Below the pieces are notes generated by a model, which had not been told where the DNA came from, made no database searches, and saw only the letters and a list, made by a program, of their open reading frames with translations. Shown in pieces: positions 37,501-49,526 of a stretch of 64,000 bases of DNA. Where the stretch lies: contig OZ022577.1 of the NCBI GenBank assembly GCA_963669155.1, positions 31,595,053 to 31,659,052 on the forward strand, given 5' to 3'. Both the position numbers and the translations under genes were made by a program. Position 1 is the stretch's first letter. Every line of letters begins with the position of its first letter. This DNA is from Arbacia lixula (Eukaryota; Echinodermata; Echinoidea; Arbacioida; Arbaciidae).

Positions 37501-38314
37501 ATTCCGACAGCAGTCGCGTGCATTGATATCACAATGGAATATTTGACGCGTTTGGCTTTTTGATCGAGGGAGATCCGCCGCCAAACAAGCATGAAAACTG
37601 TAGGATGCATTTTGAGGAATATATATTCTGTATGCGCAGAAGATTTTAGAACCACTTCATGAACTGAAGTGCATGTGCAGTAGTATTACATGTTATTAAG
37701 ATACGATTGTGTGAATTTCAGATTGTATTGTTTCTTCGTTTTTGTGATAAAAGGAGAATACTGTAGAAAACATACCAGAGAAATGCCTCCATATCGCACA
37801 TTTCCGAATCATATTTCCTTAAAAATATCTTGTAAATCGTTTATTGAATGTTTCATCTTTCATGGAAACAACCTCAATTTCGTGTGCGGAGGTGTCCGAA
37901 AAAGTAACAGATCAAATTCTTTCTACAATTTTTTCAAAATTTCCCTTCGCTCACCCCAAAACTAATTCACAGTGCGTGATGTAAAAAGCCAGCTACGAGC
38001 TCCCAGCGAAGGCTGAACGGTTGACGTACTTCTCAAAACAGATTTTCTTTTGTTATTCAGAGAAGGCACTACCTAATTAGAAATACAGCTAATTGTTTAA
38101 AACACCTGAATGTCTTGAATTTTTATGAGGCGGCGGACCTCATAGATCAAAGCAAGTCTATCCGAGCGCAGTCCATCCATGATAGGTCCATGGTGTAACA
38201 TTGCACGACAATACACAAAGCGTGCAATGCATTCTGATCTTGAAGAAGGAGCTAAAAATCAATGCATTCCTCTCTCCATCGTAGTGTGAAAGTAACATAT
38301 CTGAAACACCTTAC
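34579..38314. other. Intronic sequence next to exon A donor
   Basis: This is unique AT-rich sequence with one GC- and CpG-richer patch at about 35640-35960. No further exon was recognised between that patch and exon A. Confidence 0.4.
35640..35960. promoter_or_regulatory. CpG-richer non-repetitive patch (candidate regulatory)
   Basis: CGAGCGGAGGCATCGC, CCGCAGGAGACGAGAC and TTCCGCGAGG cluster here. The 97-codon + frame across it has no recognised domain, so coding cannot be claimed. The regulatory reading is inference. Confidence 0.2.
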
Positions 38315-38484
38315 CAATGAAGAAATTTGATCCTGGCTTGAAGAAAGTATCCGGTACGATGAAAGCCTCGCCTGTTGCTCTATCTATCACGGGCTGACCA
38401 TCTGTCGTATCACAGGAATCGAAACCGGCCTGCGACACGCGGTACGGTTGCATTTGAAGCGTTTCCAGGTTTCCCACTAGGAAT
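38315..38484 (-). CDS. Internal exon A: phytocyanin-like cupredoxin domain, first part seen
   Basis: This is an internal coding exon of 170 nt: one base, 56 codons, one base. Upstream on the minus strand is a pyrimidine-rich acceptor ending CTACTCTCCCAG, and downstream a strong donor, ATTG|GTAAGG. The peptide carries YRVSQAGFDSCDTTDG (about codons 14-29) and FKPGSNFFI (codons 48-56). These match the phytocyanin core pattern 'HNVxxVxxxxYDSCxTxx ... PGxxFFIC'. The Cys of FDSC is the phytocyanin disulfide Cys. The copper-ligand His of the family is replaced by Gln (MQPYRV), and the ligand Cys after FFI becomes Val through the next exon. The acceptor is phase 2, so the preceding exon must end with two bases; I could not find it. 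The base composition is clearly richer in GC than the flanks. The family call rests on motif order only. The alternative is an ephrin-like or other cupredoxin-fold ectodomain. Confidence 0.72.
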
Positions 38485-39137
38485 CTGGGAGAGTAGCCGA
38501 CAAAGAAAAGAGACAGCATTTATTAATTTATTCATTTATTCAGCTATATTCATTATCCTCTTGTGAAGAAAGCTTGACAATTTTAAGCAGTAGATGCAGA
38601 TGCAGGTGGAGTGAAAATTCAGCAATTTAACCTCTGCATTTTTTCCCTTGCAGATCAACACACCAATCAAGTTTATATGCAGAGTTTCTGTAAATGGATA
38701 ATAATGGCAAAGATTATGAGACCTGTAATCATCCAAGAGCTATTATGCGGCGATCAATTCTTATTTTAATTTTTAAATTACGTAAAGAAATCGTTTTAAA
38801 AGGATATCGATCGTCATTGACACTGAGCAAGTTCAGGACGGCAGAACAGATCTGCCATGATTACAGGTCACTGCTGGTCTTCAGCTTTAATTGAATAACA
38901 AATCATAATTCATACGTCAAAGACTAATTGGGTAACAAGCTATTAGGAGCAATCATTAAATCTTGTCAAGGCAATTAGTAGCAATAAGCCGTATCAATGA
39001 CCATTAAGTACACTGGAAGGAAAAACAATCACCAATTTGACAGCGGTAAGTTGTCACTAAGCCATGTTCACAACAGGCCAGCTTACCCAGCTATTCATTG
39101 TATTGAGCTGTTCACACAATTCTTGAGCTACTTGGGC

Positions 39138-39238
39138 ATTGAGTCTCCCTGTGCCAGATAAAATGCTGCTCTATGTGATTTGTGTCATGTGCATTACAAG
39201 TGAGCAAAAAAAAAAAATCCATGGCATATAAAGAGCTA
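39138..39238 (+). mobile_element. ~90-bp palindromic MITE, copy 5 (expanded A-run)
   Basis: CTGTGCCAGATAAAATGC, then TGCTCTATGTGATTTGTGTC and ATGGCATATAAAGAGC follow the family order. An A12 run lies in the right half. The ends are more diverged than in copies 3, 4 and 6. Confidence 0.55.
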
Positions 39239-40183
39239 TGAAGATGTTGTTCCTTTTCTGTTTCAAACAAGTTTCTTGCTTTGTTGAGGCAGAGAGACAC
39301 TAGTGGCATTTTATCTGGAGAAGATGAAAACGTAATTTGTCCCAGCTTCACCGGAGAGACAAAATTGTGTGGAGAACCCAACACAATTGCCAATATGGAA
39401 AGGCAGGAAACATTTGTACAAACACATTTAAATGTATATCAAATGGTGTCCATGAAATTTCCACTACATAGAAGTAATAAAGCGTATTCTTATGAAACAA
39501 TGCATCAACTCCTACATCAACCCATCTACTATGTATTTTAATCAAAAGTAATCTAATCTAATTTCTGAACAAAAGCTCAAACCAGTTTGCTTCAAGCAGA
39601 AACACAAACAATTACGTCTACTTACCACTTCTTTCCAATTACATTATCTTTGTCTCTCACTTTCCCCTTCAATCAATTACAATGAGAAGACAAACAAATT
39701 TTTAAAAATGGGGGCATGCCACGCTATCACTCAGAGAAAAGCATCTTTGAGCAAGACATATCCATAATTGATAGGTAGGGTTTACATGAGATGTGTGATC
39801 AATCACGTACATGCTGAATCAAGGCCTACAGCTTCTCTCAAGTTATGGAAGAAGGCCCCAAAGTCTTCTACTCTTCAATAAGGGGTTAAATCCATTTTGC
39901 TTCCAAATTGAGTTCTTATTTTATTATTAGCAATGCCTTGAGCAGCACTGAAGCTCTTGACAGTGATGGAGGAATATTTTAAGATAAAGCAAAAAAACAG
40001 ACAAAAAACAAATCACATTTTAATTTCCGGTTCCCATAGGCGCCTATATAAACTCAGATAAATTAATCTGTTTTCCTTGTAAGTTTTCAAATTAGACTTA
40101 AATACTTACCCTTAATATGCTCACTCTAATCTCATTTGTGACTATCTGCCTTAAAAAATAAGGTATGTATGAACAGGAAAAAT

Positions 40184-40195
40184 GCCCCCCCCCCC

Positions 40196-40229
<34 letters not shown>

Positions 40230-40262
40230 TAATAATAAAATAAACAAATAATAATAATAAAC
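40184..40262. repeat. Compound C10-A17-(AT)n-(AAT)n repeat
   Basis: A C run passes directly into an A run, then AT dinucleotides and AAT/AATA units. Confidence 0.9.
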
Positions 40263-40882
40263 AAACCTTTTCGATCAAAAGTTATGTTATTTTGCTTAGG
40301 GGGGACTTACTTTTTTGTTGTGTTTTTTTTCCACCTATTCCTCTGCATTTCAAATTGCACTGTCCAAGCTCCATGGGATACATTTGTTTTATCCCTTACA
40401 ACACCTCCCGCGAAATCAATGTACTGCCACACGAGGCCATCAATGTTTCTGGACGAACCCAATCACAATTCTTCTCTCCAGACTGAAAGTAATTTGTTCT
40501 CAAGATACATTTTGATTTGGAATTACATACTGTGTAACTATGCAGACAAATTTGTCAGATCACATTTTAATATTGATGATAACTACTATGGAGTAATTAG
40601 TTTCACTCCAGATCGTAATCGGCATTAACTAACAACCTTGTTTTTCACTCTAGGCTTCATGTAGCTTCTTGACGTAAAACAAATACTGTACACCTGAGAT
40701 CCAGGCTATTCTAGAGATTAGAAGCTTGCATTTGCCAGTTTTCACTGTTTCACTTTGATCGATTTTATTTTGGCAATCCCCTATCGTGTCAACAACAGAA
40801 GGAGATTGGTCCAGGGAAAAAGGGACAAATCAATTTCAATCACATTATGGACTGGCCTCTAAAGCTACAAAGTAATGGAACT

Positions 40883-41285
40883 GAGAGAGTTACAGACTCT
40901 GAAAGAGAGAGAGGAGGAAGGAGGTAGAGAGAGGAAGAGAGGGGGACACAGAGGGACAGAAGGGGAGAAAGAGGGAGAGGGAGGGAGAGAGATGGAGAGA
41001 GATGAAGCATGAGAGGGCGGAGAAGGGAGAAAGTGGGAGAAAAGGGGAGAGAGAGGCAGGTAGAAGGAGAGAGAGGCAGAGAGATCCAGAGAGAGAGAGA
41101 AAGATGGAGAGAGGAGAAAGGGAGAGGGGGAGAGAGGGGGAGAGGGGGAGAGAGGGGGGAGGGGAGAGGGGAATAGGGAAAGGGAGAGAGAGAGAGAGAG
41201 AGAGGGGGGGGAGAAAGATCAAGAGCGGGGGAGACAGAGAGAGAGTGAGAAAGGGGAGAGGAGGGAGAGAAAGAGAATGAGAGAG
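40883..41285. repeat. Polypurine tract (GAGA/GGGAGA)
   Basis: About 400 bp of almost pure A and G lie on the + strand with many short internal repeats. The 156-codon minus frame is a Ser/Leu/Pro composition artefact. Confidence 0.95.
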
Positions 41286-41920
41286 GGGGGAGAGATAATG
41301 AATGGAATAAGAAAGTAATAAGATGAAAACAGAATGAAGGGGGATGACCGGGAAAGTCAACTAGCTGAGGAAAAGATCAAGAGAAAGAGGGGAGAAGAGG
41401 GATGAAGAAGCAGATACTTAAAAAGCAGAGAGATGGTAACATTTATAAAGGATTTGTGGTAGAAAGCAGAGAAGATTGACAAGACAGAGCCTTAAAAAAT
41501 GCAAAGGATAGGGACTTGGAGTGCTAAGATGGTTAAGACAGATACCAAAGGATTAGGATAAGGAAAGAGAGAGAAAGCTAATAAACGATACCTTTCTTTG
41601 AACACAGATTAATTACTAGATTTAAAATCAAATGGTAAATGATACCATGCTTTATTGCTAACTTCTCCAAACTGGGATTAAATACTCAGCTGCCTGTACT
41701 CCAATACAACCATTCGAACATTTGTATCATATTCATCCTTTTAAAAATGCATCATTAGCATTCTCTTGTTACTCCTGTGACGTCCTCAAGACAGAATTAC
41801 TGAAATGGCTCCACCAGGATTTTGCAGAAGAATGAATAATGTAATTTATACCTACATTTCACAGAATTTATATTACAATATGAAGCACAGATTAAGAATA
41901 TTGTGGATTATGGGAAGGCA

Positions 41921-42012
41921 TTAAACCTTTGTGTGCTAAACCAACTGCTGCTGTATGTGTTCTGTGTGCATTATTTGTGCAAGAATGCACCGCTGGCAAA
42001 CAAAGACATAAA
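41921..42012 (+). mobile_element. ~90-bp palindromic MITE, copy 6
   Basis: The left end is TTAAACCTTTGTGTGC, the middle TTCTGTGTGCATTATTTGTG and the right end GCTGGCAAACAAAGAC. Confidence 0.75.
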
Positions 42013-42152
42013 CTGATACAAAGCACCATCTAGCTTTCATACCAATGCTCATCATGACTCATGCATTTTGTCCGTCCCATTGTTATCAATGTTTGTTACG
42101 GATGTATCTCTATATAATTCACCATGACATAGTATGATCGAAATATCAGTTA

Positions 42153-42240
42153 ACTGTTAAGAGTGCAACATGTGACTTTTGTTTTAAGTAATTCACACAA
42201 TTCCCATAGAGCGGCAGTTTATCTGGAACACAAAGGGTTG

Positions 42241-42242
<2 letters not shown>
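42153..42242 (-). mobile_element. ~90-bp palindromic MITE, copy 7 (reverse orientation)
   Basis: Read on the minus strand it starts CAACCCTTTGTGTTCCAG and continues with CTGCCGCTCTATGGGAATTG and TGTGAATTAC, the family order. It lies 140 bp from copy 6 and abuts an (AT)n run. Confidence 0.7.

Positions 42243-42266
<24 letters not shown>
42239..42266. repeat. (AT)n microsatellite
   Basis: About 13 AT dinucleotides lie at the edge of MITE copy 7. Confidence 0.9.
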
Positions 42267-42271
<5 letters not shown>

Positions 42272-44576
42272 AAAAAGAACATTTTGCTCTGGGATTTGTC
42301 AAGAGTTTGACATGCGACCTTGAATATGTGTACTAGAAGAGCAACATCTTTTGAAAGGAGTATCATTTCCCCGGATAGCAAAAACCAGCAGTACGCAATC
42401 GACATGAACTGCTGTTTCCGGCTTCTACAAAATTACACAATACCCACATGTCCCCCACCCTCACCCTCAATTCAGTACCAGGACACAGCAGATTAAATAT
42501 GTTTCCTATGAATATATGTAAGAGGATTATGTACATATCCTGAAACAGAGGGTAATTCAAGTGCCGGGAAGCAGATACGTCATTAGGTACTACATGTATG
42601 TGCTGCCTTCCTCAAGTGAATATATTAGCCGACTTAATCCTGTTTGCAAAAGTCACCAGGGACTTTCGAACGAGGCCAAGCATAAAGGGTATACCTGTTG
42701 GTTCTTCCCGAACTTTGGGCCAAATTCGATACCGGTGCTTGACAAACCGCTGATCACATGAAAGTTTAATGGGGGTGCCCCGCGGCCATTGTCTGTGAGC
42801 ACGGCATCATCTCCAGACTTCAAAGGGTAACGGCGGATTTGCGGACAAAATGATGACTATTAGACCTAATGGCATGGATTTATGATGGGGCAAAGTATTA
42901 GGGTTAATCATTCTATATCGCATTCACCAACATCCAGCTATTTAAAGACATGTTCTGATGGTCATGATATTAAATCTTTATACTCTCATTAAACCAAACT
43001 TATTACCATGGTACTTCTCTTTAGGTGGAATGCACTATTGTCGGCAGATTTGAATTTTTCCAGGGATCTCAGAGGGCTGAAGCCATGCAAGCACAAGTGA
43101 CTCCACCCAATTAAAATTTAAACACAATATTAACAAACTTGCAGTATATATGCAGCTGAAACTATATGTAGGAAATATTAAAGTCTGGAACAAGTAGTGA
43201 ATGTGGCAGTATGACCATAATGTTTCCCTTCACACAGTGGAGGAATGAAGGAACTATGATGTACACATCCAATAGTACAGAGCCACACATTAATGGAAAC
43301 TGAGAGGATCCTCTTATACAAAATGATTTTATTCTAAACCATTTACAGTACTACATAAAAGCCATGACAAAGCACAATATTCTTGTTTGTAACCTCCATT
43401 ATATCACTATTACAGTGGTTCTTCTCTTTACAAAAAGAAAGCATGTCCAAAAGCAACGACAACAGATATTCAACTCCTCTTTAAAATTATGCAGAAGTTT
43501 CTACAAGATTTTGTCTTATTCAGCAGAGCTCGAACATCATGCCCCAGGGTATTCTAAATACAACGCGTCAACTATCTTCAGAAAGAAAAAGACCTTCATG
43601 AAATGGGACACACGCTGAACCATGAAAATCAGTTTCAGAGAAAAAACAGGCACAACTAAATCTAAAATCAATGCGTCAAGTTGAAATTTCCACTTTCTTA
43701 CATCAGGATTCATTGCCCAAGCTTTTATCGGGGGTGCGGAATGGGGTGCAGCGTGAATCCTAAAAGGGGAGTCATTTATGTTTCTCTTCATTTGGGTGAT
43801 TTCAAGGGGACACTCTTAAGTGACGAATACGTGGATGATGTAATACTGTCTGTTTGCAACACGAAACCTTCATTCAATGATTAATTGAAGACAAGACCCT
43901 CGTTAAAAAAGTGGTTCATTCACCTCCCTTGTTAAAATACGAACAAACCTAATTGATCTGAACACGCGGGTCAATTCGGATCGAATCAGGTCAGCAACAC
44001 ATTCCATTGAGATTGTCTGATACAAAGCAAGAAGCATCTGTCTCCAGTCAGTATAAACTTATTTGAGATCAATAAGAGTTGTATCTCCAACTCTCTCATT
44101 CTACACTGGGAGCGTCCAGGGAGACATTTACATGTATCGAGTAGTAGTGGTTGGTTCTAAAATCCAGCTTGAAGGCTGTCTATTTCCTTTACCTCATCTA
44201 TTCTCTATCTTCTAACTCATCACATGAAAGATCCCATGAAAATGATATATTAACGGTGTAATCATGGTTTAAAAGATTACGGCCCGTAATCACAGAAGAG
44301 TGGTTGATATTTGAATATCTATAAAAGGTTGAGGCACAGATATATGACACATGATATGGTCCCCAATTCATATCAGAATGGACAACTTTCTAATGACTAT
44401 TCATAATAACAAAGACACTTCTGGCCAAGCTGAAATCTGTCAAAACTACAGGTAGCCATAACGTTCCATTGTTATTACACACATGCTGACTAATACATTT
44501 CATAGATAATCGCTCAATACATTCTAGCAATTTCGGGAGGAGTAAAAAAAATTCCATTCCATTTCTGCCCCTTACC

Positions 44577-45107
44577 TTAAACCCTTTGTGTGCTAGATAA
44601 ACTGATGCTCTATGGATTTTGCATGTATAATAATAATATGTAAATTGATAGAGCGCAGAAACTATTCCATAAAGTATATATTCTACTGCACTTTATAGGA
44701 CTCCTAAAATGCTTATTAATTAAATAGATGTGTTTTGAGCTTTGATTTAAAGTTGTTTATGGATGGTGCTTTCCTAACTTCCAGGTGTGAGCTATTCTAG
44801 AGCTTGGGTGTTACACAAGCAATGCTCGATCATCTAGTGTTACTCTTGTTTTGAAGGATGGAATCTGTAAAAGCAGAGGATCCGCAAAATTCCGACCATG
44901 ACTACTGTTTTTTTTTGCTTCAATAATTCTGTAATGTAGCCAGGAGTTTGACCAAGAAGTGCTTTGTATACAATTAGTAAGACTTTAAATGTTATTCTCT
45001 GCCATATTGGTAACCAATGTAGGTTTCTCAGCTTAGTATTGGTGTGATGCCCTTATATTTCAGATATTACTTGTGACAAGAGTCCTGTGTGGCATATAAT
45101 GAGTTAA
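44577..45107 (+). mobile_element. ~90-bp palindromic MITE, copy 8, split by an insertion
   Basis: The left half, TTAAACCCTTTGTGTGCTAG to TTTTGCATGTA, ends near 44628. The right half, ATTACTTGTGACAAGAGTCC to GAGTTAA, starts near 45064. Together they make one normal-length copy. The ~435 bp between them are foreign to the family. Confidence 0.7.
44629..45063. mobile_element. Retroposon-like insertion (LINE 3'-end or SINE-like)
   Basis: The segment starts with AATAATAATATG next to ATAGAGCGC. It contains blocks such as AAGTGCTTTGTATACAATTA and TTGGTAACCAATGTAGG. These resemble strings common in 3' parts of invertebrate non-LTR retroposons, from memory and without a search. The simple AAT run at one edge would fit a retroposon tail on the minus strand. 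No reverse transcriptase frame is present. The clade is not assigned. Confidence 0.35.
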
Positions 45108-47696
45108 ACGTACACCAGACAATTTGTGTTGGATTGCTTCGCTCTCACTTCTGTTTTACCTTGAAGCTTTACTGGATTTGCTAGATCCCGTGAAAGAATC
45201 TGGATGGATTTCCTTTTTACTCATACATTACACATGTGAATGGGCCATTACACGACCTCATTCTGGACAAAGCTTTCATTATAAATCAGGTCAGCTAATT
45301 TACATCATGGATAGCAACAAAGCGTGAAAAATGGCACACCCCTCCTACAGAGTATTGGTTAATTCTATGGGTGAACAAAATAAGAAATGGACATCCTCCG
45401 TGTTGCTACACAAAATGACAAAAAGAAATTGGGTCTACATAAATAAATGTAAATGAAGAATCGTGAGAGGATTCTACTGGTAATCATAAAAGAGGGGTTG
45501 AGAAATATCTTTCATGCTCAGTCACTGCCTCTTCCACAATAGTCACTCATGTTTGTGTTTTACAGATTAAGATGAGAACAGTGTTTGAAAGAGATAAGTG
45601 GAAAACAGAGTAGACACAGTAAACTTCAGGTGGAAATCCCTACATTCTTTGATCCACATCAATACATTGTGAATGCAACTTCAGATATTGATATTCCATA
45701 CACACAAAAAATGAGATTGGAGCTTCTTTCTGTTTTTTCTGGGTTTTCTTCTTTTTTTTAGGGGGGTACATTTTCTATCTTAATGGACTGCTTTGTAATT
45801 TATGGCACGAATTAGCTTGGGTAAGAACATCAATCTCATGGAATCTGAGGAACTGCCATCTTGTCTCCAAACTAGCTGTAAATCTTGCATGAACACAGAT
45901 CCCATCAATAACCATGCCATCATTCAACCACATTCCCAAAGAAGAATAACCCATTTTTGGTGGATTTCCATTTGCGAGAATACAGGATCGCGCACCGTAA
46001 ATTCTACTTTTCTTGACAACCTCGACGATGGAGACAGACAAAACCCTCGTTTTCAGGCGCAGAGACACTGGTGCACTCGAGTTACCCACATGACTCCAAA
46101 CTAATTTGTCTAAGCGAAAGTTTCTGACGTCTCTGTGACAGGATAGGGTAGCACAGATTGATTAGATCGCTGGAATGAGGGAAAATTCTCCATATTCCTT
46201 GCAGAAAATGAGCTTCATCTGATCTGGGAATCGATGGGGTTCAACATTTAGGCAAACCATTGCAGCATTCCTCCTGATAGTGAGACGGCGTATCGTACCT
46301 GCTGGTATGTAACAAAATATAAATGAATTTGGGCGTGAAGGACACAATGAAAATTTCCGTTCTCCATTCAACAGACAAGCCTTTCTAACCTGACCGTGCT
46401 GGCAAAGGTAACACGCATGCTCCAAGGATGCTTTTTTTTTTTTTTTATAAAGGAAGAGAGTGTTTGATGTTCAAATTATGTATGACACTGAGTATATAAA
46501 AATGATTGTGATCTTTAATGTTATTTCTTTACCACCATCATAACAAATATTTTTTTAACTCTTTTTAAATGTTTTGTTAGTAGTGCCCTTAAAGATTATA
46601 AGATTATACAACAAACATGCGTGTCAGAACATTCATATTTTTGTCTCTAGAATACTACGTACATACCACAATCTTCTAGAGAGAACAATATGAAACCTTT
46701 TTCTATGTATGTTTGCTGTACGTCTTAAAATCTTAAATGGCACTTGTGATAAAGCATTTAAAAAGAAGAAAATATTTGCGACAAGATAAATCTCAAATTT
46801 GAGTTATTCTATAACTCCACAGTTTGATCAAATGTCAAAAGCTAATGAAGCACAACACATACTTCATGTATGTAAAAATAATATACATGCTGGAGCAGTG
46901 TATGGTACCAACGTAACAGATTCATCTTTAGATTTACAGATAGCCATGAAAAATGAAATTATGGACGCTTTTGAATATCATCGCTTGCTGAAAAGGCTGT
47001 CCGCCTCATGAGAATGGGGGCTATGAATAAAAAAGGAATAAAAATGCAATATCTCCTCTTATGTTCAAAGTTAAATGCATAAAATCAAAATAATGAATTA
47101 TTACTCCAACTTATGATTGCTAATTTCTTACTACCAAAAAAAGAAAGTAGCACAAGGCACGTAGCTGACATTTTTGCTCTCTCTAAACCAGGGATGTTTG
47201 CATCCCGCATCTCCTCCACTTTAAATTCAGCTTGTGTTTGAGTTAAGAGAAAAAAGTTAAAATCTGAAAAGCCCCCCTCGTTCCCTTGAGGCGAGAAACA
47301 AATCCCCATCCTGATATTTAAACGCCACTCAATCCTCCTCATCCCTCCCCACTTCCAGCTACCCACCTTCCCCTCCCCCACGACAACAAAAAACACTCCT
47401 CCCTGATGGATCATCTACCATGTTGCCATCTTTTATTAGTCCATCTGCAGAGCGTCACCACCCTGCGACATTAGTGAGGAATTAAGACAGGATTTTGCCC
47501 CAAGTTCAAGCGTGTTGCTGGCCGCATCCATCAACTTGAGTTTGAATGAGTTGATTAGACGAGTGACTTTGTCCTCTCTTTCCGTTATCTCCATCTATCT
47601 GCTTTCTTTAATTTCCTTCCTCTGCTTCAGCTCTACATCTCCTACTGTATTATTCATCACCTAAAGAACCCTGTCTTCCTTGCATGCGACACACAG

Positions 47697-47898
47697 CAGT
47701 TGTCTTTTCTACTACCTTAACCTTATTCCATTGACATCTCCTTGGCAGGGCTAATCATTAAAATGAGACATTTAGAGGTTTTTAAAAACAAAATCTCCAG
47801 TTGTCTTTTCTACTACCTTAACCTTATTCCATTGACATCTCCTTGGCAGGGCTAATCATTAAAATGAGACATTTAGAGGTTTTTAAAAACAAAATCTC
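47697..47898. repeat. Perfect tandem duplication, 2 x 101 bp
   Basis: Copies at 47697-47797 and 47798-47898 are identical by eye, each from CAGTTGTCTTTTCTACTACC to AAAACAAAATCTC. The unit is unique sequence and not a microsatellite. It is either very recent or an assembly artefact. Confidence 0.9.
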
Positions 47899-49171
47899 AT
47901 CTCAATTATCCCTATTGCATAAGTAAGGAAAAGTCTTCCCATGATTCACCATGCAGCCACATTCAGACTTTGTTTGCAGTCATGTCCTTTCCAGTCTAGT
48001 AGATGAGACTGGGAGTGGATGAGACTGGAAGTGGACATGACTGCACAAAAATCAAGATATCATTACGCAGTGCATTATGGGATTACTTTCCACTTATCAC
48101 TGTATGGAGAACTGAAAAATACAAAAATTTCCAAACACTGTTAAGACTTTTGAAATTACAACAGCAACACAATATAACTTCAAAAAGCGTAGTGGGGTTC
48201 ACGCATTGGCAACTATAATTCTAATTCAGAAAGATATCTGAGATTTAAAAGTGTGTAAAAGAAAAGTCACTTTACCAAGATACAAGTGCTAAGGATTACA
48301 GTGCCGTAATCATGGCAGAACCATTCAAAGGTCATCATGGTTCTACGTCTCATTAAATTTCAGTTTACCATTTTGAGACGAGCCCTTCCTGTAGTCCTAA
48401 AATGAAGCAAACATCGGACCATCTGGTTATGGCAGAAGAGTTCCGCGATGATTACAGCTTCCGTAATCACTACCACTTCCATCCTTGATGTTTCAATACA
48501 GTAATATCAATACTTGTCCATTGTTATGTTCTCTTTTTGATGCAGAACCACGTGAACACCATAAAATGTTTTCAATCTGCAATCGCCTGAAAAGAGCACA
48601 AAAGTGTAGAGGTTACTTCTTTGGGATTTGAGGTTTGAAATGTGAGATTTATTTTTTTTTTTTTTTGGGGGGGGGGGGGTTCTGTAGAGCTCTATGCCCA
48701 AGTCTGCATAATCCATGGGTCAGCAAATCCAACCAGATTCTATGACTTGAAGATTTGATCCATTTCTCCTGTCAGACCTGCAAAAGTCATCAGATCCATT
48801 CCTCTACTTCATAATCCACGTGGATATGTCCCTTTCTCACTCATTTGACACAAAAAATCAGACTGAATATCCTCAAAAATCGTATTTTTGAGTGAAAAAT
48901 CAGATTTTCATGAAAACTCAACATGACCAGTGGCCTGTTGGCCCCAAGCCAGGAAAATGTTAGAAAAATGTTTTACTGGTAACAATGGGAAAGTGAAATG
49001 TTTGCTCTTTCATCTGATCTTCACTCTTTTCATCCCATACCGATTACAGTATTACCAATAATGGGACATCTTCGCTGTAAAGCAAATGTATAAGTGGCAA
49101 CACATGCTATCACAATAGTATGAGAGCACCTATTTGGATCTTAGAATAAAGATCAGCGAAGTCACCTAAAC

Positions 49172-49456
49172 CAGACCTGCCAACTTCTGGAGTTCAAAAA
49201 CTGTATTCTTTAATCCAAAATGTTGTATTTTACCAACAAAAACCGTATTTAAAAAAAAAACGGATCAATGTCTCTTACAGTTCCTACATCGGGCATTTTT
49301 TATGGAGCATTGGTTGCATATGCATGATTTTGTCATGACTGGTGTGCTCGATGAACCAATGAAAATCCCCAAATTGCTAATGTGAGATGCTGGTAGGATA
49401 CCTTACAAAACAGAATGGGCATTTCGCCATTGAATATGGCACACACACAAAAAAAA

Positions 49457-49488
<32 letters not shown>

Positions 49489-49489
49489 C

Positions 49490-49526
<37 letters not shown>

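Larger units (their letters stand above)
2415..38314 (-). other. Intron of about 35.9 kb between exons A and B
   Basis: This interval is bounded by a GTAAGG donor at 38314 and a GCAG acceptor at 2415, read on the minus strand. The flanking exons share phase 1, and their translations join into one cupredoxin C-terminal motif. It holds most of the MITEs and tandem arrays described below. An additional small exon of symmetrical phase inside it cannot be excluded, but the join across FFI-V-NSANP reads naturally without one. Confidence 0.6.
38485..47696. other. Upstream intronic sequence, MITEs and purine tract, no firm exon
   Basis: On the minus strand this lies upstream of exon A. The exon that should precede A (ending with two codon bases, encoding the N-terminal half of the cupredoxin fold) was not found. 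One GC-richer stop-free segment at 42695-42856 is discussed as a finding. Confidence 0.4.

Noticed and set aside
43719-43776. Possible 58-nt minus-strand exon between CCCTTTTAG and GTAAGA
   Set aside because: Phases do not connect to exon A and the peptide shows no cupredoxin N-terminal feature.
45775-46104. Overlapping ~100-codon frames on both strands
   Set aside because: Neither peptide is recognisable, and both strands being open over the same stretch argues for chance.
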